Assembly: GCF_019744875.1 (NCBI RefSeq)
Contig: NZ_JAIETU010000002.1
Coordinates: 124,001-188,000 of the forward strand
DNA from: Hyphomicrobium sp.
GTDB lineage: Bacteria; Pseudomonadota; Alphaproteobacteria; Rhizobiales; Hyphomicrobiaceae
DNA length: 64,000 bases
Reading direction: 5' to 3'
Shown here one piece after another: positions 43,709 to 51,940 of this stretch. The position numbers were made by a program, and so were the translations under genes. Position 1 is the first letter of the stretch, and each line of letters opens with the position of its first letter. The notes under the pieces were generated by a model. That model saw only the letters and a program-made list of their open reading frames with translations. It ran no database searches and was not told the DNA's origin.

Positions 43709-44371
43709 TCAGGTGGCGAGAGCGGTGGGGCGCACAGGGCGGGGACGTCGCGGCCAGGCGACAGCCAGAACGATTGTCAGTGGCAGCAGCCATCCGAGCC
43801 AGGTCGCGCACGCGTAGATGGGGGCGAACGGCAGGTCATAGGATGTGGCGAGGGCGGTCGTGAGCCGTACCCAGATGGCGCCGGAGGCGACTGCGGCCAT
43901 GGCGAGCATGAGCGCGGCGTGGCGGGCGCGATCCTTGCGGCGGATGGCGCGTACGCCGGCCAGCACGAGGCCGAGCCAGATCGTGCCTTGGGCTGCGAAA
44001 CCGAGGCGCGCCACGAGGCCGGACGTGCTCTCGTAGGCGACGGGGAACGACGTCAGCGCGCCCGCGATGACGAACACGGCGGCGATGCGCCCGAGCGGGC
44101 GATGCCAGGCTCTGTGCCGACGCGTGGCAATTGCGGTCGGGATCAGCAGCAGGGCCGCGCCGGATGCGAGCATGTGGATCTGGAAGATGCCCGGCAGGCG
44201 CTCGACGACAACCTGAAGGTTGAAGGGCAGGGGCATGAGGCCTGCACCTTGCGTCAGAGCGACGATCCCTGTCGGGATAGCAAGGGAGATCAGGAGGCAA
44301 ATCGCGGCACCGAGGAGAAAGCGCGACACAGTTTCGCCCGGGCCGGATGATTTGATCGGTTCCGTGATCAT
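43709..44371 (-). CDS. DUF2306 family membrane protein
   Basis: The protein has 220 residues from ATG 44371, with six to seven hydrophobic helices. IFQIHMLASGAALLLIPTAI is followed by RAWHRPLGRIAAVFVIAGAL and RRKDRARHAALMLAMAAVAS. The conserved histidines in IHML, HRPLGR and RHAALM are typical of DUF2306 proteins, which resemble cytochrome-b561-like or ferric-reductase-like helical bundles. Heme binding is therefore possible but not shown. It is divergent from an exported Cys-rich protein gene with only 24 bases between starts. Confidence 0.8.
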   Translation of the reverse strand: MITEPIKSSGPGETVSRFLLGAAICLLISLAIPTGIVALTQGAGLMPLPFNLQVVVERLPGIFQIHMLASGAALLLIPTAIATRRHRAWHRPLGRIAAVFVIAGALTSFPVAYESTSGLVARLGFAAQGTIWLGLVLAGVRAIRRKDRARHAALMLAMAAVASGAIWVRLTTALATSYDLPFAPIYACATWLGWLLPLTIVLAVAWPRRPRPVRPTALAT

Positions 44372-44395
44372 TTTGTGAAAGCTGGAGTTCGCATC

Positions 44396-45001
44396 ATGCG
44401 CTTGGGAACACGGTGTCATCGGATTGTTTCGAGCTTCACCGCACTTTGTGTTCTGGCTACGGCGGGGTTTGCGCTCCAGACGGCGGGATCGATTGCAACG
44501 GCTGAGCCCGCGCTCGCGGGCGATGCCCCGAGCGCGCCGGCCGCGCCCTCTGCAACCGCAAGCGCGGACCTGTCCGGACGCTGGCAGGGCCGCAGCTATG
44601 AGCTTTCGCGCCGCGAATCCGACTGCAGCGGCACGCGCTGCCTGCTGACGCTCGACGTCATGAAGTGCACGACGGGATGGTGCGGTGTCGAAGTGCTCGA
44701 CGGCGACAAGCGCTGTGGAGCCACTGCGCTCAAGCTCGACGGCGGGACCTCGGCTGCGGGAAGCGCCGTGCCCGTCTACCGCGGCACGCTCGAGCTGGCC
44801 AAGGGCACCGAGCCTTACGTCGTCGAGGTCTATGTCGTGCCGGGCGGACGCGAGGGCAGCCCGGACCGGGACCTGCAGATTGCGGGCGATACGGGCGGTG
44901 AGTTCCGCATGTTCCGCCGGTCGTTCCCGTTCAATGCAACGCTGGCGCGGGCGGGTGAGCCTGCGTGCAAGCCGGAGACGGCTGTCTCGCTACTCGATTA
45001 A
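44396..45001 (+). CDS. Exported Cys-rich hypothetical protein
   Basis: The protein has 201 residues from ATG 44396. The leader SSFTALCVLATAGFALQTAG runs to about PALAGDA and predicts export. After an Ala/Pro-rich spacer the domain starts DLSGRWQGRSYELSRRESDC. It carries four closely spaced cysteines in SDCSGTRCLLTL and MKCTTGWCGVEVL, plus CGATALKLDG and a C-terminal EPACKPE. The pattern suggests a disulphide-stabilised beta barrel of lipocalin or avidin-like type, seen in small DUF2147-like proteins. No family is assigned with confidence. It is divergent from the DUF2306 gene. Confidence 0.7.
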   Translation: MRLGTRCHRIVSSFTALCVLATAGFALQTAGSIATAEPALAGDAPSAPAAPSATASADLSGRWQGRSYELSRRESDCSGTRCLLTLDVMKCTTGWCGVEVLDGDKRCGATALKLDGGTSAAGSAVPVYRGTLELAKGTEPYVVEVYVVPGGREGSPDRDLQIAGDTGGEFRMFRRSFPFNATLARAGEPACKPETAVSLLD

Positions 45002-45301
45002 ATCCGGATCACGATCGATCAACGCCGCACTTGTCATCCTCGGGCTTGTCCCGGGGATCCATGCTTCAGCTTGGGTGACGAGAGGGTTGGAAGTGTCACG
45101 CTATCGCGTCTGGGCTTTCCCGTGGGGCGGGCTGGATCCTAGGCACACGGCCTAGGATGACAGCGGGGGCGACGGCTCGGGCACACGGCAGGCGGGCGAT
45201 CGGCGGTACGGCTTGAGCGGGGCGAGCCCGCGAAAGTGGTTTCCTGTGGCGCGAAACGCCTTTAGACCGGAAGCAGGGTCCCGTCCTAGGCGTCATCGGT
45301 C
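45002..45301. other. Gene-free spacer containing a dispersed repeat
   Basis: These 300 bases lie between two plus-strand genes and hold no coding sequence I can support. The left half is a dispersed palindromic repeat (45032-45162). The right half should contain the promoter of the membrane protein gene at 45302. Confidence 0.6.
45032..45162. repeat. Dispersed palindromic repeat, copy 1
   Basis: The element starts TGTCATCCTCGGGCTTGTCC and ends with the near-complement CCTAGGATGACA, and each end forms its own hairpin (CGGGCTTGTCCCG; CCTAGGCACACGGCCTAGG). The layout is shared with the element at 58004-58126. Similar TGTCATCCTCGG...GGATGACA elements are widespread between genes in Hyphomicrobiales. 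Confidence 0.8.
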
Positions 45302-46057
45302 ATGGCCGTGCTTCGCATCCTGTTGAATGCCGTCATCATGGCTGCCGAGATCGCGGCCGTGGCGGCTGTTGCCTGGCTCGGCTACCAGTATCCGTTCGTG
45401 TTCGCCGCCGTCACGGCCGGGCTGAGCTTCCTTCTCGGATTGCGATTGGAAATGGCGCGGCTCTCGTTCGAGCTGCCGTTCTATTTCGAGGGCGCGCGCA
45501 CGCCGCGGCGGCTGCTGGTCGCGCTCGTGGGATCGGTCGAGGCGATCATGAAGGGCGTGCTGGCGGGGCTGGCCGCGCTGTTCACGTTCGCCGGGACCGA
45601 CAGCGGGCGACTGCTGTGGGTCGCCATTGTGTTCGGGCTTACGACGTATGCCGGATCGACGCTGCTGCGAGCCTTGTCGGTTTCGTTCCGTGCCGAGCCG
45701 TGGCGGTGGGGGTATTTCCGGCTGGCGGCGCCGCTCGGGCTCGCGTTCTCGGCAGGGCTCGCGGTGCTGGCCGCGCTGCAGATCCTGACGCCGACGAGCG
45801 TTGGCGACATCGGCTGGAAGCTCGTGTGGGAGTTGCCCCAGAAGCCCTCGATCAGCCAGGTCAGCGAGCTCTTTTTCCAGATTAAGCAGGCGTTCGACGA
45901 TTTCATCGTGACGGTGCTGGAGACCGTGCTGCCGGAGCCGTGGGCGCGAGTCGCAGGCGTGGTCGTAAGCGTCAACGTGCTGACGGGCTTCGTGGCGTCC
46001 GTCTATGCGGCGTCGATTGCGGCGATCGTGCGTGGGGCCGAGGAGCGGCTTCCGTAA
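45302..46057 (+). CDS. Polytopic membrane protein of unknown function
   Basis: The 251-residue protein has about six hydrophobic helices, including VIMAAEIAAVAAVAWLGYQY, IMKGVLAGLAALFTFAGT, LLWVAIVFGLTTYAGSTLL and LAFSAGLAVLAALQILTP. A soluble amphipathic stretch between helices reads LPQKPSISQVSELFFQIKQA, and a final helix is VVVSVNVLTGFVASVYAASI. No transporter, enzyme or signalling motif is recognised. It stands alone between a dispersed repeat and the convergent MCP-like gene. Confidence 0.7.
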   Translation: MAVLRILLNAVIMAAEIAAVAAVAWLGYQYPFVFAAVTAGLSFLLGLRLEMARLSFELPFYFEGARTPRRLLVALVGSVEAIMKGVLAGLAALFTFAGTDSGRLLWVAIVFGLTTYAGSTLLRALSVSFRAEPWRWGYFRLAAPLGLAFSAGLAVLAALQILTPTSVGDIGWKLVWELPQKPSISQVSELFFQIKQAFDDFIVTVLETVLPEPWARVAGVVVSVNVLTGFVASVYAASIAAIVRGAEERLP

Positions 46058-46107
46058 GGGCGCGCTTACCTCGGCTTTCCGCTTTCCTGGGCGTTCACGG
46101 GCGCCGT

Positions 46108-47163
46108 TTACCCCAGCGCTTCGAGCTGCTGAGAGATGACGCCGTACCAGCCGAGGCCGTCGTAGGTCTCGTAGCCCGGCGTGTGGTGGAAGGCGACGAT
46201 CTGCTGGCCGGACGCGCTGAGCTCGTATCCATGCTTGCGGCCTGAAAAATTGACCGCAAGGCGCTCGGTCAATGCACCCGCGCCGTCCGACGCCGCGAGC
46301 ACGCAGCCGTTGGCATCGACGATCATCGCGCGGGAGCGGGCCCGCTCGTCGTCGCTGAGGCGAACGCCTTTCACGATGCTCCGCGCCTGCGGCTCCCAAT
46401 CGAAATGGATCGCCATGACGCCGAGGGGGGCGCCATTGCTGTTGCCGTTCTCGCGCACGCTCGCCGCGTAGGTGGCAACCTGCGCTCCGGAGAGAAGCGG
46501 CTCGCGCGCGACCTCTCCCACGGCGTAGCTGTCGCCGTCGCGAAGGTCGCGTGCGCGCGCAAACCAGGCGCGGTTCGCGACGGACGTGCCGGCGACGCGC
46601 CAGCGGTCAGGCCGGCCGCTGGCGATGACGGTGCCGTTGAGATCGCAGATCCAGATGTCGAGATAGACCGTGTAGGCCTTGAGAATGACACCGAGCCGGC
46701 GTGAGGCGTAGTCGGCCAGATCGCGCGTCTGCGTCTTGGCGGCGGAGACGACGGCGGAATCGGTCGCCCACCAGCGGACGTCGCAGGTTCTTTCGTAGAG
46801 ATTGCGATCCAGAAGCTCGATGGCGTTCAGCGACAGATCGACCAGACGCCGGCCGTTGGCTTCGAGCGCCATGCGCCGGGCGAGCCCGTCGAGCGAAGTG
46901 ATCTCGCCGCCGAGATCGCTGTTGAGGGCCTTCGCGAAGGTCTCGACTTCGCCTGAGATGTTTTTCACGGCTTCCGCGACGACCGCGAAACCTCGGCCCT
47001 GATCGCCGGCGCGGCTGGCTTCCATGAGGGCGTTGAGCGCGAGCACGCGAAGCTGGGTTGTGACGGCCTGGATGCCGTCGATGTTCTTGGCGGCGGACTG
47101 GCGGACACGCTTGGTGCTGGAGATGATGTCGGTGATCAGCACGGGCTTGGATGAGGCGGTCAT
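46108..47163 (-). CDS. Chemoreceptor-like protein: N-terminal MCP signalling segment, C-terminal Cache-type sensor
   Basis: From ATG 47163 the protein has 351 residues. Residues about 10-75 are a methyl-accepting chemotaxis signalling hairpin: LRVLALNALMEASRAGDQGR continuing GFAVVAEAVKNIS, which matches the tip sequence that contacts CheA/CheW. From about 130 a Cache/PDC-like sensor follows: YLDIWICDLNGTVIASGRPD, then SVANRAWFARARDLRDGDSY, VATYAASVRENGNSNG and VMAIHFDWEPQA. No membrane helix or HAMP domain is visible, so it should be cytoplasmic. The order is the reverse of a classical receptor. No che genes are in the window. Confidence 0.75.
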   Translation of the reverse strand: MTASSKPVLITDIISSTKRVRQSAAKNIDGIQAVTTQLRVLALNALMEASRAGDQGRGFAVVAEAVKNISGEVETFAKALNSDLGGEITSLDGLARRMALEANGRRLVDLSLNAIELLDRNLYERTCDVRWWATDSAVVSAAKTQTRDLADYASRRLGVILKAYTVYLDIWICDLNGTVIASGRPDRWRVAGTSVANRAWFARARDLRDGDSYAVGEVAREPLLSGAQVATYAASVRENGNSNGAPLGVMAIHFDWEPQARSIVKGVRLSDDERARSRAMIVDANGCVLAASDGAGALTERLAVNFSGRKHGYELSASGQQIVAFHHTPGYETYDGLGWYGVISQQLEALG

Positions 47164-47497
47164 GGACGGCGCGGGGATCCTTGGTTCGACGCATCTGTTT
47201 CGACGCATCCGAATCGGGATGCCGATGGAAATGCTGCTCTGTTCTCGCTCACGAGGGAAGCCAGCTGCGGGAGTATTTTAGAGGACATTCCGCAGATGAC
47301 TGATAATGAGATGGTGCCATCGGTTGATGCCGTGGCGGCCGGGATCTCCGCGAGGGGGATGGACGGCGCGCGCAAGGTCGGTGCGCTTGAAGCAAACGGG
47401 TAAACCCATCGTTCGCATAATATATATTATGGAAAATAATGACGTTAATAGGCGTTGAAGCGGATGGTTGTAGCTGTATCGTTCAATTCGGAAAATC
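47164..47497. other. Spacer between pepA and the MCP-like gene, with an AT-rich palindrome
   Basis: No supported gene lies in this stretch. It contains an unusual AT-rich patch with a perfect 16-base palindrome, CATAATATATATTATG (47416-47431), and should carry the promoter of the MCP-like gene, which is transcribed leftward. Confidence 0.55.
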
Positions 47498-47523
47498 GGC
47501 GGACGGCGCTCAGGCCGTCCGCC
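47498..47523 (-). terminator. Rho-independent terminator of pepA
   Basis: The perfect 10-bp stem GGCGGACGGC / GCCGTCCGCC has a six-base loop. On the minus strand it is followed by GATTTTCC. It starts 8 bases after the pepA stop. Confidence 0.8.
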
Positions 47524-47530
47524 GTCCGGC

Positions 47531-49066
47531 CTACTTCTCGGCCTTCTCGTAGTTGTCGGCGATGAACCGGTCGAGCAACTGGACGCCCCAGCCCGAAGCC
47601 CAGCTCGTGCTGATCTCGTTCTTGGGCGCGTCCATCGCGGTGCCCGCGATGTCGAGATGCGCCCACGGCACATCCTTCTTGATGAAGCGATTGAGGAAGG
47701 CTGCCGCCGTGCATGCTCCGCCCCAGCGGCCGCCCATGTTCTTCACGTCGGCGTTCTTGCTGTCCATGAGCTTGTCGTAGGACTTGTCGAGCGGCATGCG
47801 CCAGACCTTCTCGCCCGTCGTCTTGGATGCGGCGATGAGCTGGTCGGCGAGCTTGTCGTCATTGGCGAACAGGCCCGCGAAATCCTTGCCGAGCGCGATC
47901 ATGATGGCGCCCGTGAGGGTCGCGAGATCGACCACGAGGCGCGGCTTGAAGCGCTCCTGCACGTACCAGAGCACGTCGGCCAGCACGAGGCGGCCTTCGG
48001 CGTCGGTGTTCAGGTTTTCGACCGTCTGGCCGGACAGCGAGACGACGATGTCGCCCGGACGGATGGCGGAGCCCGACGGCATGTTCTCGACGATGCCGAG
48101 GATGCCGACGGCGTTGACGGGCGCCTTGCGCTCGGCGAGAGCGACCATCAGGCCGGTCACGGCGGCGGCGCCGCCCATGTCGCCCTTCATGTCTTCCATG
48201 CCGGCTGCCGGCTTGATTGAAATGCCGCCGGTGTCGAACACGACGCCCTTGCCGACGAAGGCGAGCGGCTTGGCGCGCTTCGACTTGGCGCCGTGCCACT
48301 GCATGATGGCGACGCGTGCGGGGCGAACGCTGCCCTGGGCCACTGACAACAGCGTGTTCATGCCGAGCTCTTTGAGCGTCACGTCGTCGAGGATCTCGAC
48401 CTCGAGGCCGATGCTCTCAAGCTCCTTGACGCGATCGGCGAACTCGACCGGGCCCAGGACGTTGGCGGGCTCGTTGACGAGATCGCGCGCAAAGCAAATG
48501 CCGGACGCGACCGCGCGCTTGGTCTCGAATGCGGCGCGCGCCTTGTCGGGATCGGTGCAATGGATCGTGAGCTTGATGCCCCGGTCGGCTGCCCCGTCGG
48601 CTCCGTTGGCGTCGTCGCCGTTCTTCTTGGTGTGGTACTTCTTGAACGAGTAGTTGCGCAGCAGGGCCCCGTAGGCGAGGTTCGCGGCGACGATCTCAGG
48701 CTTGTGGTCGGCGCCGGACACTTCGGCGATCACGCTTACCTCGCGCGCCTTGCGCGCCGTGATCTGGCCGAACGTGTAGCCGCCGATGCTGGCCCAATCG
48801 CTTTCGTCGTGCTCGCCTGCCTTGCCCACGCCGATCAGCAGCAGTCGCTGGATGTCGAGCTTCTGGGGCGCCAGGATTTCGATGGACGATTTCGCCTTGG
48901 CTTTGAATTCGGCGGCCTCTGCGGCCTTCAGAACGAGACCCTGGCTCTTGGTGTTCAGGGCCTGCACGGCAGGCGAAAGCGAAAGGTCGCTGCCGGCGAA
49001 TGCGGCGCAGGTTGCAGCCGGGGCAGCGTCCAGGCGTGCGAACGTGATGTCGAGCGGCGTAGTCAT
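47531..49066 (-). CDS. pepA: Leucyl (cytosol) aminopeptidase, M17 family
   Basis: This is a two-metal hexameric aminopeptidase that removes N-terminal residues from peptides. From ATG 49066 it has 511 residues. The M17 signature [12 protein letters not shown] is present. Upstream is [20 protein letters not shown] with the catalytic Lys and metal ligands, then [11 protein letters not shown], and [20 protein letters not shown] and [11 protein letters not shown] follow. A more distal open frame upstream is not coding-like. A terminator follows directly. The gene is divergent from lptF across a long spacer, as often found in Proteobacteria. Confidence 0.96.
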   Translation of the reverse strand: MTTPLDITFARLDAAPAATCAAFAGSDLSLSPAVQALNTKSQGLVLKAAEAAEFKAKAKSSIEILAPQKLDIQRLLLIGVGKAGEHDESDWASIGGYTFGQITARKAREVSVIAEVSGADHKPEIVAANLAYGALLRNYSFKKYHTKKNGDDANGADGAADRGIKLTIHCTDPDKARAAFETKRAVASGICFARDLVNEPANVLGPVEFADRVKELESIGLEVEILDDVTLKELGMNTLLSVAQGSVRPARVAIMQWHGAKSKRAKPLAFVGKGVVFDTGGISIKPAAGMEDMKGDMGGAAAVTGLMVALAERKAPVNAVGILGIVENMPSGSAIRPGDIVVSLSGQTVENLNTDAEGRLVLADVLWYVQERFKPRLVVDLATLTGAIMIALGKDFAGLFANDDKLADQLIAASKTTGEKVWRMPLDKSYDKLMDSKNADVKNMGGRWGGACTAAAFLNRFIKKDVPWAHLDIAGTAMDAPKNEISTSWASGWGVQLLDRFIADNYEKAEK

Positions 49067-49627
49067 GCGGAAATGGTGCTCCTCGGGAACGGTATGGAAG
49101 GGGCCTGGCAGGTCCGCCTCGCGGGCGGCGGGGCGTCGCGGACATGGCCGGGCGCAGGGAAGCGGCACTCTAAAAGTGGCACTGGCACAGTGTGGCTTTT
49201 CGATCTTCGCTGTGGAAGTTAGACGCTCGCCGGGGAAGTGCAAGGCGGGAGCGGCCCAAATCCCGGCCGAACCGCAATTAAAGCGAACGGGGTAAACAGC
49301 AGCTTCGGGCGAGCGCCGAGTGATCTCTGGGCGCTCCGGGCGATCTCGGGCCCTTTGGGCCCGCCAGCCCTCCCCCTCCTCGTCCAACCGGCTGCTTGTT
49401 GCACTGCACGCAACGCTTGGATGCGAGCCGGAATTCCGCCATTGTGGCGTGACAGTAGGGCATTGAACCGAGTTCGGGGGATCGGGGACCGTGCCGGCAG
49501 GCAAACCAGGAGTTCAGCTTCGCGACTGCGCGTCCACGGGCGATCCGCCCCTGGTCCGTTTCGTCGTGCGTTTTGCCGTCCGCCCTGCTGATGCGGGACC
49601 GCGGGCGCGGCGCGTGCGGGGCGCTCC
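49067..49627. other. Long spacer between divergent pepA and lptF
   Basis: About 560 bases hold no supported gene. I see a perfect inverted repeat CGGGCCC-ttt-GGGCCCG at 49347-49363, near the middle. Divergent promoters for pepA and for the lptF-lptG-lptD unit should be here. Confidence 0.5.
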
Positions 49628-50836
49628 ATGACGATCTTCTCGCGTTACGTCTTCCGGCAAACGAGCGGCGCGCTGCTGCTGGTGCTACTGTCGCTCACCG
49701 GTATCGTTTGGATTTCGCTCGCGCTGCGCGAGCTCAACGTTGTGACCAGCCAGGGCCAGGGCGCCTTGACGCTGATCAAGATGACGACGCTCGGCCTGCC
49801 GAGTTTCGTGGCCGTCATCACGCCCTTCGCGCTGCTGATTACAGCCATCCACACGCTCAACCGCCTCAACAGCGACAGTGAAATCATCGTGCTCACGGCG
49901 TCGGGGGCGACGGCGTGGACGATCACCAAGCCCTTGGTGGCGCTCGGTTTGATTGTCGTGGTCTTCATTTCGTTCGTGAACCACTACGCGATGCCGTGGA
50001 GCCTCAGGCTGTTGCGGGACATCGTCGTCGAGGTGCGCACGGACCTTCTCACCCAGGTGATCCAGCCGGGACGGTTCTCTTCGCCGGAGACCGGGCTCAC
50101 GTTCCACATCCGCGAGCGCGCGGCCGACGGCACGCTGCGCGGCCTCGTCATGCACGACCTGCGCGACGAGAAGCAGGCCCAGTCCTACCTCGCCGACAAG
50201 GGCGTGCTGGTGAAGGACGACAGCGGCGCGTACCTGTTCATGATGGACGGGCACATTCTGCGCCGCTCGGGCGGGATTACGGTGCCGACCCAGATCATCG
50301 CGTTCGACAAGTACGCCGTCGATCTCGACCGGCTCGAGGAACGCACGGCCGGGCCGCCCGATCTCAAGGCGCGCGAGCGCTATTTTTCCGAGCTCGTCTC
50401 GCCCGATCCGAAGGAGAAGTCCTACAAGACCGAGCTTGGGCGCTACCGGTCCGAGTTGCATGAGCGATTTTCTGGCGCGCTCTACCCTCTTGCCTTCGTG
50501 TTGATGGCGATCGCGGTGGTCGGGCAGGCGCAGAGCACGCGCCAGAACCGGAACATGCGGATGGGACTGTGCTTCCTGGCCGGTGTCGGGATCCGTTTGA
50601 CGGGCCTTGCCGTCAACAACGTCGTGACGCTGCACGCCAGTGCGGTGCCCCTGCTTTACCTTATCCCTCTGAGCGCGATCGGTATTTCTATGTTTCTGAT
50701 CGTGCGGGGCGCGCGGGCACGCAAGCCCAATCCCCGGATCGAGCGGCTCATGGATGCGGCGGGCGCGCTCGCGGCCGGCCTCAAGCAACGCTTTTCGCGT
50801 GCGGCGCCGGCGGCTGCCGGCCGGGCGGGAGGCTAG
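49628..50836 (+). CDS. lptF: LPS export ABC transporter permease LptF
   Basis: LptF, with LptG and the ATPase LptB, extracts lipopolysaccharide from the inner membrane. The 402-residue protein has the permease layout: IFSRYVFRQTSGALLLVLLS as helix 1, VAVITPFALLITAIHTLNRL as helices 2-3 with the conserved coupling region DSEIIVLTASGAT, a large periplasmic beta-jellyroll (residues about 110-260) and three C-terminal helices (FSGALYPLAFVLMAIAVVGQ onwards). lptG starts seven bases after the stop. Confidence 0.95.
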   Translation: MTIFSRYVFRQTSGALLLVLLSLTGIVWISLALRELNVVTSQGQGALTLIKMTTLGLPSFVAVITPFALLITAIHTLNRLNSDSEIIVLTASGATAWTITKPLVALGLIVVVFISFVNHYAMPWSLRLLRDIVVEVRTDLLTQVIQPGRFSSPETGLTFHIRERAADGTLRGLVMHDLRDEKQAQSYLADKGVLVKDDSGAYLFMMDGHILRRSGGITVPTQIIAFDKYAVDLDRLEERTAGPPDLKARERYFSELVSPDPKEKSYKTELGRYRSELHERFSGALYPLAFVLMAIAVVGQAQSTRQNRNMRMGLCFLAGVGIRLTGLAVNNVVTLHASAVPLLYLIPLSAIGISMFLIVRGARARKPNPRIERLMDAAGALAAGLKQRFSRAAPAAAGRAGG

Positions 50837-50842
50837 AGGCCT

Positions 50843-51937
50843 ATGCCGTTCGTCTCGACCGCCTCGTTCTACATCGGCATGCGCTTCCTGGTCGCCATCT
50901 TCGGCGTGTTCGGGCTGTGTACCGTTCTGATTTTCATGATCGATTTCGTGGAGCTGCTGCGCCAGGCCGGCAAATACGGCAGCGTTCCGGGCTACAAGCT
51001 GGCGTGGATCACGCTGCTGCGGCTGCCGGCCTATACCGAAATCCTGCTGCCGTTCGCAGTCCTCGTCGGGTCCATCAGTGCGCTGCTCATGCTGGCCCGC
51101 AAAAGCGAGCTGGCCGTCATGCGTGCAGGCGGCATGTCGGTCTGGCAGATCCTGCGGCCGGGCGTGGTCGTCGGGCTCGGGCTCGGCATGCTGAGCTCGA
51201 TGGCGTTCAATCCTCTCGCCGCGCACGCGCGCGATCAGTCGGAAAAGGTCTATTCGAAAGCTTTCGGGCGCGAATCCAGTCCCTTAGGCAAGGGCGCGGC
51301 CGGCACCTGGCTGCGCCAGGATGGTACCGATGGGCAATCCGTGCTGACGGCGTCTTCGGCGAAGGAAAAGGGCGCGGTGCTGGGGACCGTGACGGCCTTC
51401 GTCTATGACAAGAACGGCCGCTTTTCGGAGCGGGTGGATGCCTCGGAGGCGCGGCTCTACGACGGCTTCTGGCTGCTCAGCCCGGCGCTCGTTTCGCGCA
51501 TGGGCCGGGAGCCCGAAAAATTCAATTCCTATTTGCTGTCCACCTACCTCACGCCGGAGCGTGTCGTCGATGCCCTCGGCAGCGTGATCTCAGTGTCGTT
51601 CTGGGAGCTTCCGGACATCATCTACACTACGGAGCGGGCTGGACTTTCGGCTTCACGCTTGCGAATCCAATACGAGCTCCTCCTGAGCCGCCCGCTGCTG
51701 TGCGTCGCTATGGTTTTTTTGGCGGCTACTGTGTCGTTGCGGTCATTCCGCTCTGGGGGGATCCAGACTATGGTCGTGACTGGAATGGTGGGGGGCTTTG
51801 GGTTCTTCCTTTTCGCGGAGATTTCAAGGCAAATCGGAACTGCAGGTCTTGCCCCGGTTTGGGCTGCCGTGTGGGTTCCGGTCCTTCTTGCGATCCTTGT
51901 TTCAGTCACGGTGCTCTTGCACCAGGAGGACGGCTAA
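50843..51937 (+). CDS. lptG: LPS export ABC transporter permease LptG
   Basis: The 364-residue protein is the second permease of the LptB2FG extractor. YIGMRFLVAIFGVFGLCTVL is helix 1, ILLPFAVLVGSISALLMLAR runs into KSELAVMRAGGMSVWQILRP, the coupling region, followed by a periplasmic jellyroll. C-terminal helices include YELLLSRPLLCVAMVFLAAT and VVTGMVGGFGFFLFAEISRQ. It is in one transcription unit with lptF and lptD; the lptD ATG begins three bases after the lptG stop. Confidence 0.95.
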   Translation: MPFVSTASFYIGMRFLVAIFGVFGLCTVLIFMIDFVELLRQAGKYGSVPGYKLAWITLLRLPAYTEILLPFAVLVGSISALLMLARKSELAVMRAGGMSVWQILRPGVVVGLGLGMLSSMAFNPLAAHARDQSEKVYSKAFGRESSPLGKGAAGTWLRQDGTDGQSVLTASSAKEKGAVLGTVTAFVYDKNGRFSERVDASEARLYDGFWLLSPALVSRMGREPEKFNSYLLSTYLTPERVVDALGSVISVSFWELPDIIYTTERAGLSASRLRIQYELLLSRPLLCVAMVFLAATVSLRSFRSGGIQTMVVTGMVGGFGFFLFAEISRQIGTAGLAPVWAAVWVPVLLAILVSVTVLLHQEDG

Positions 51938-51940
51938 GTG

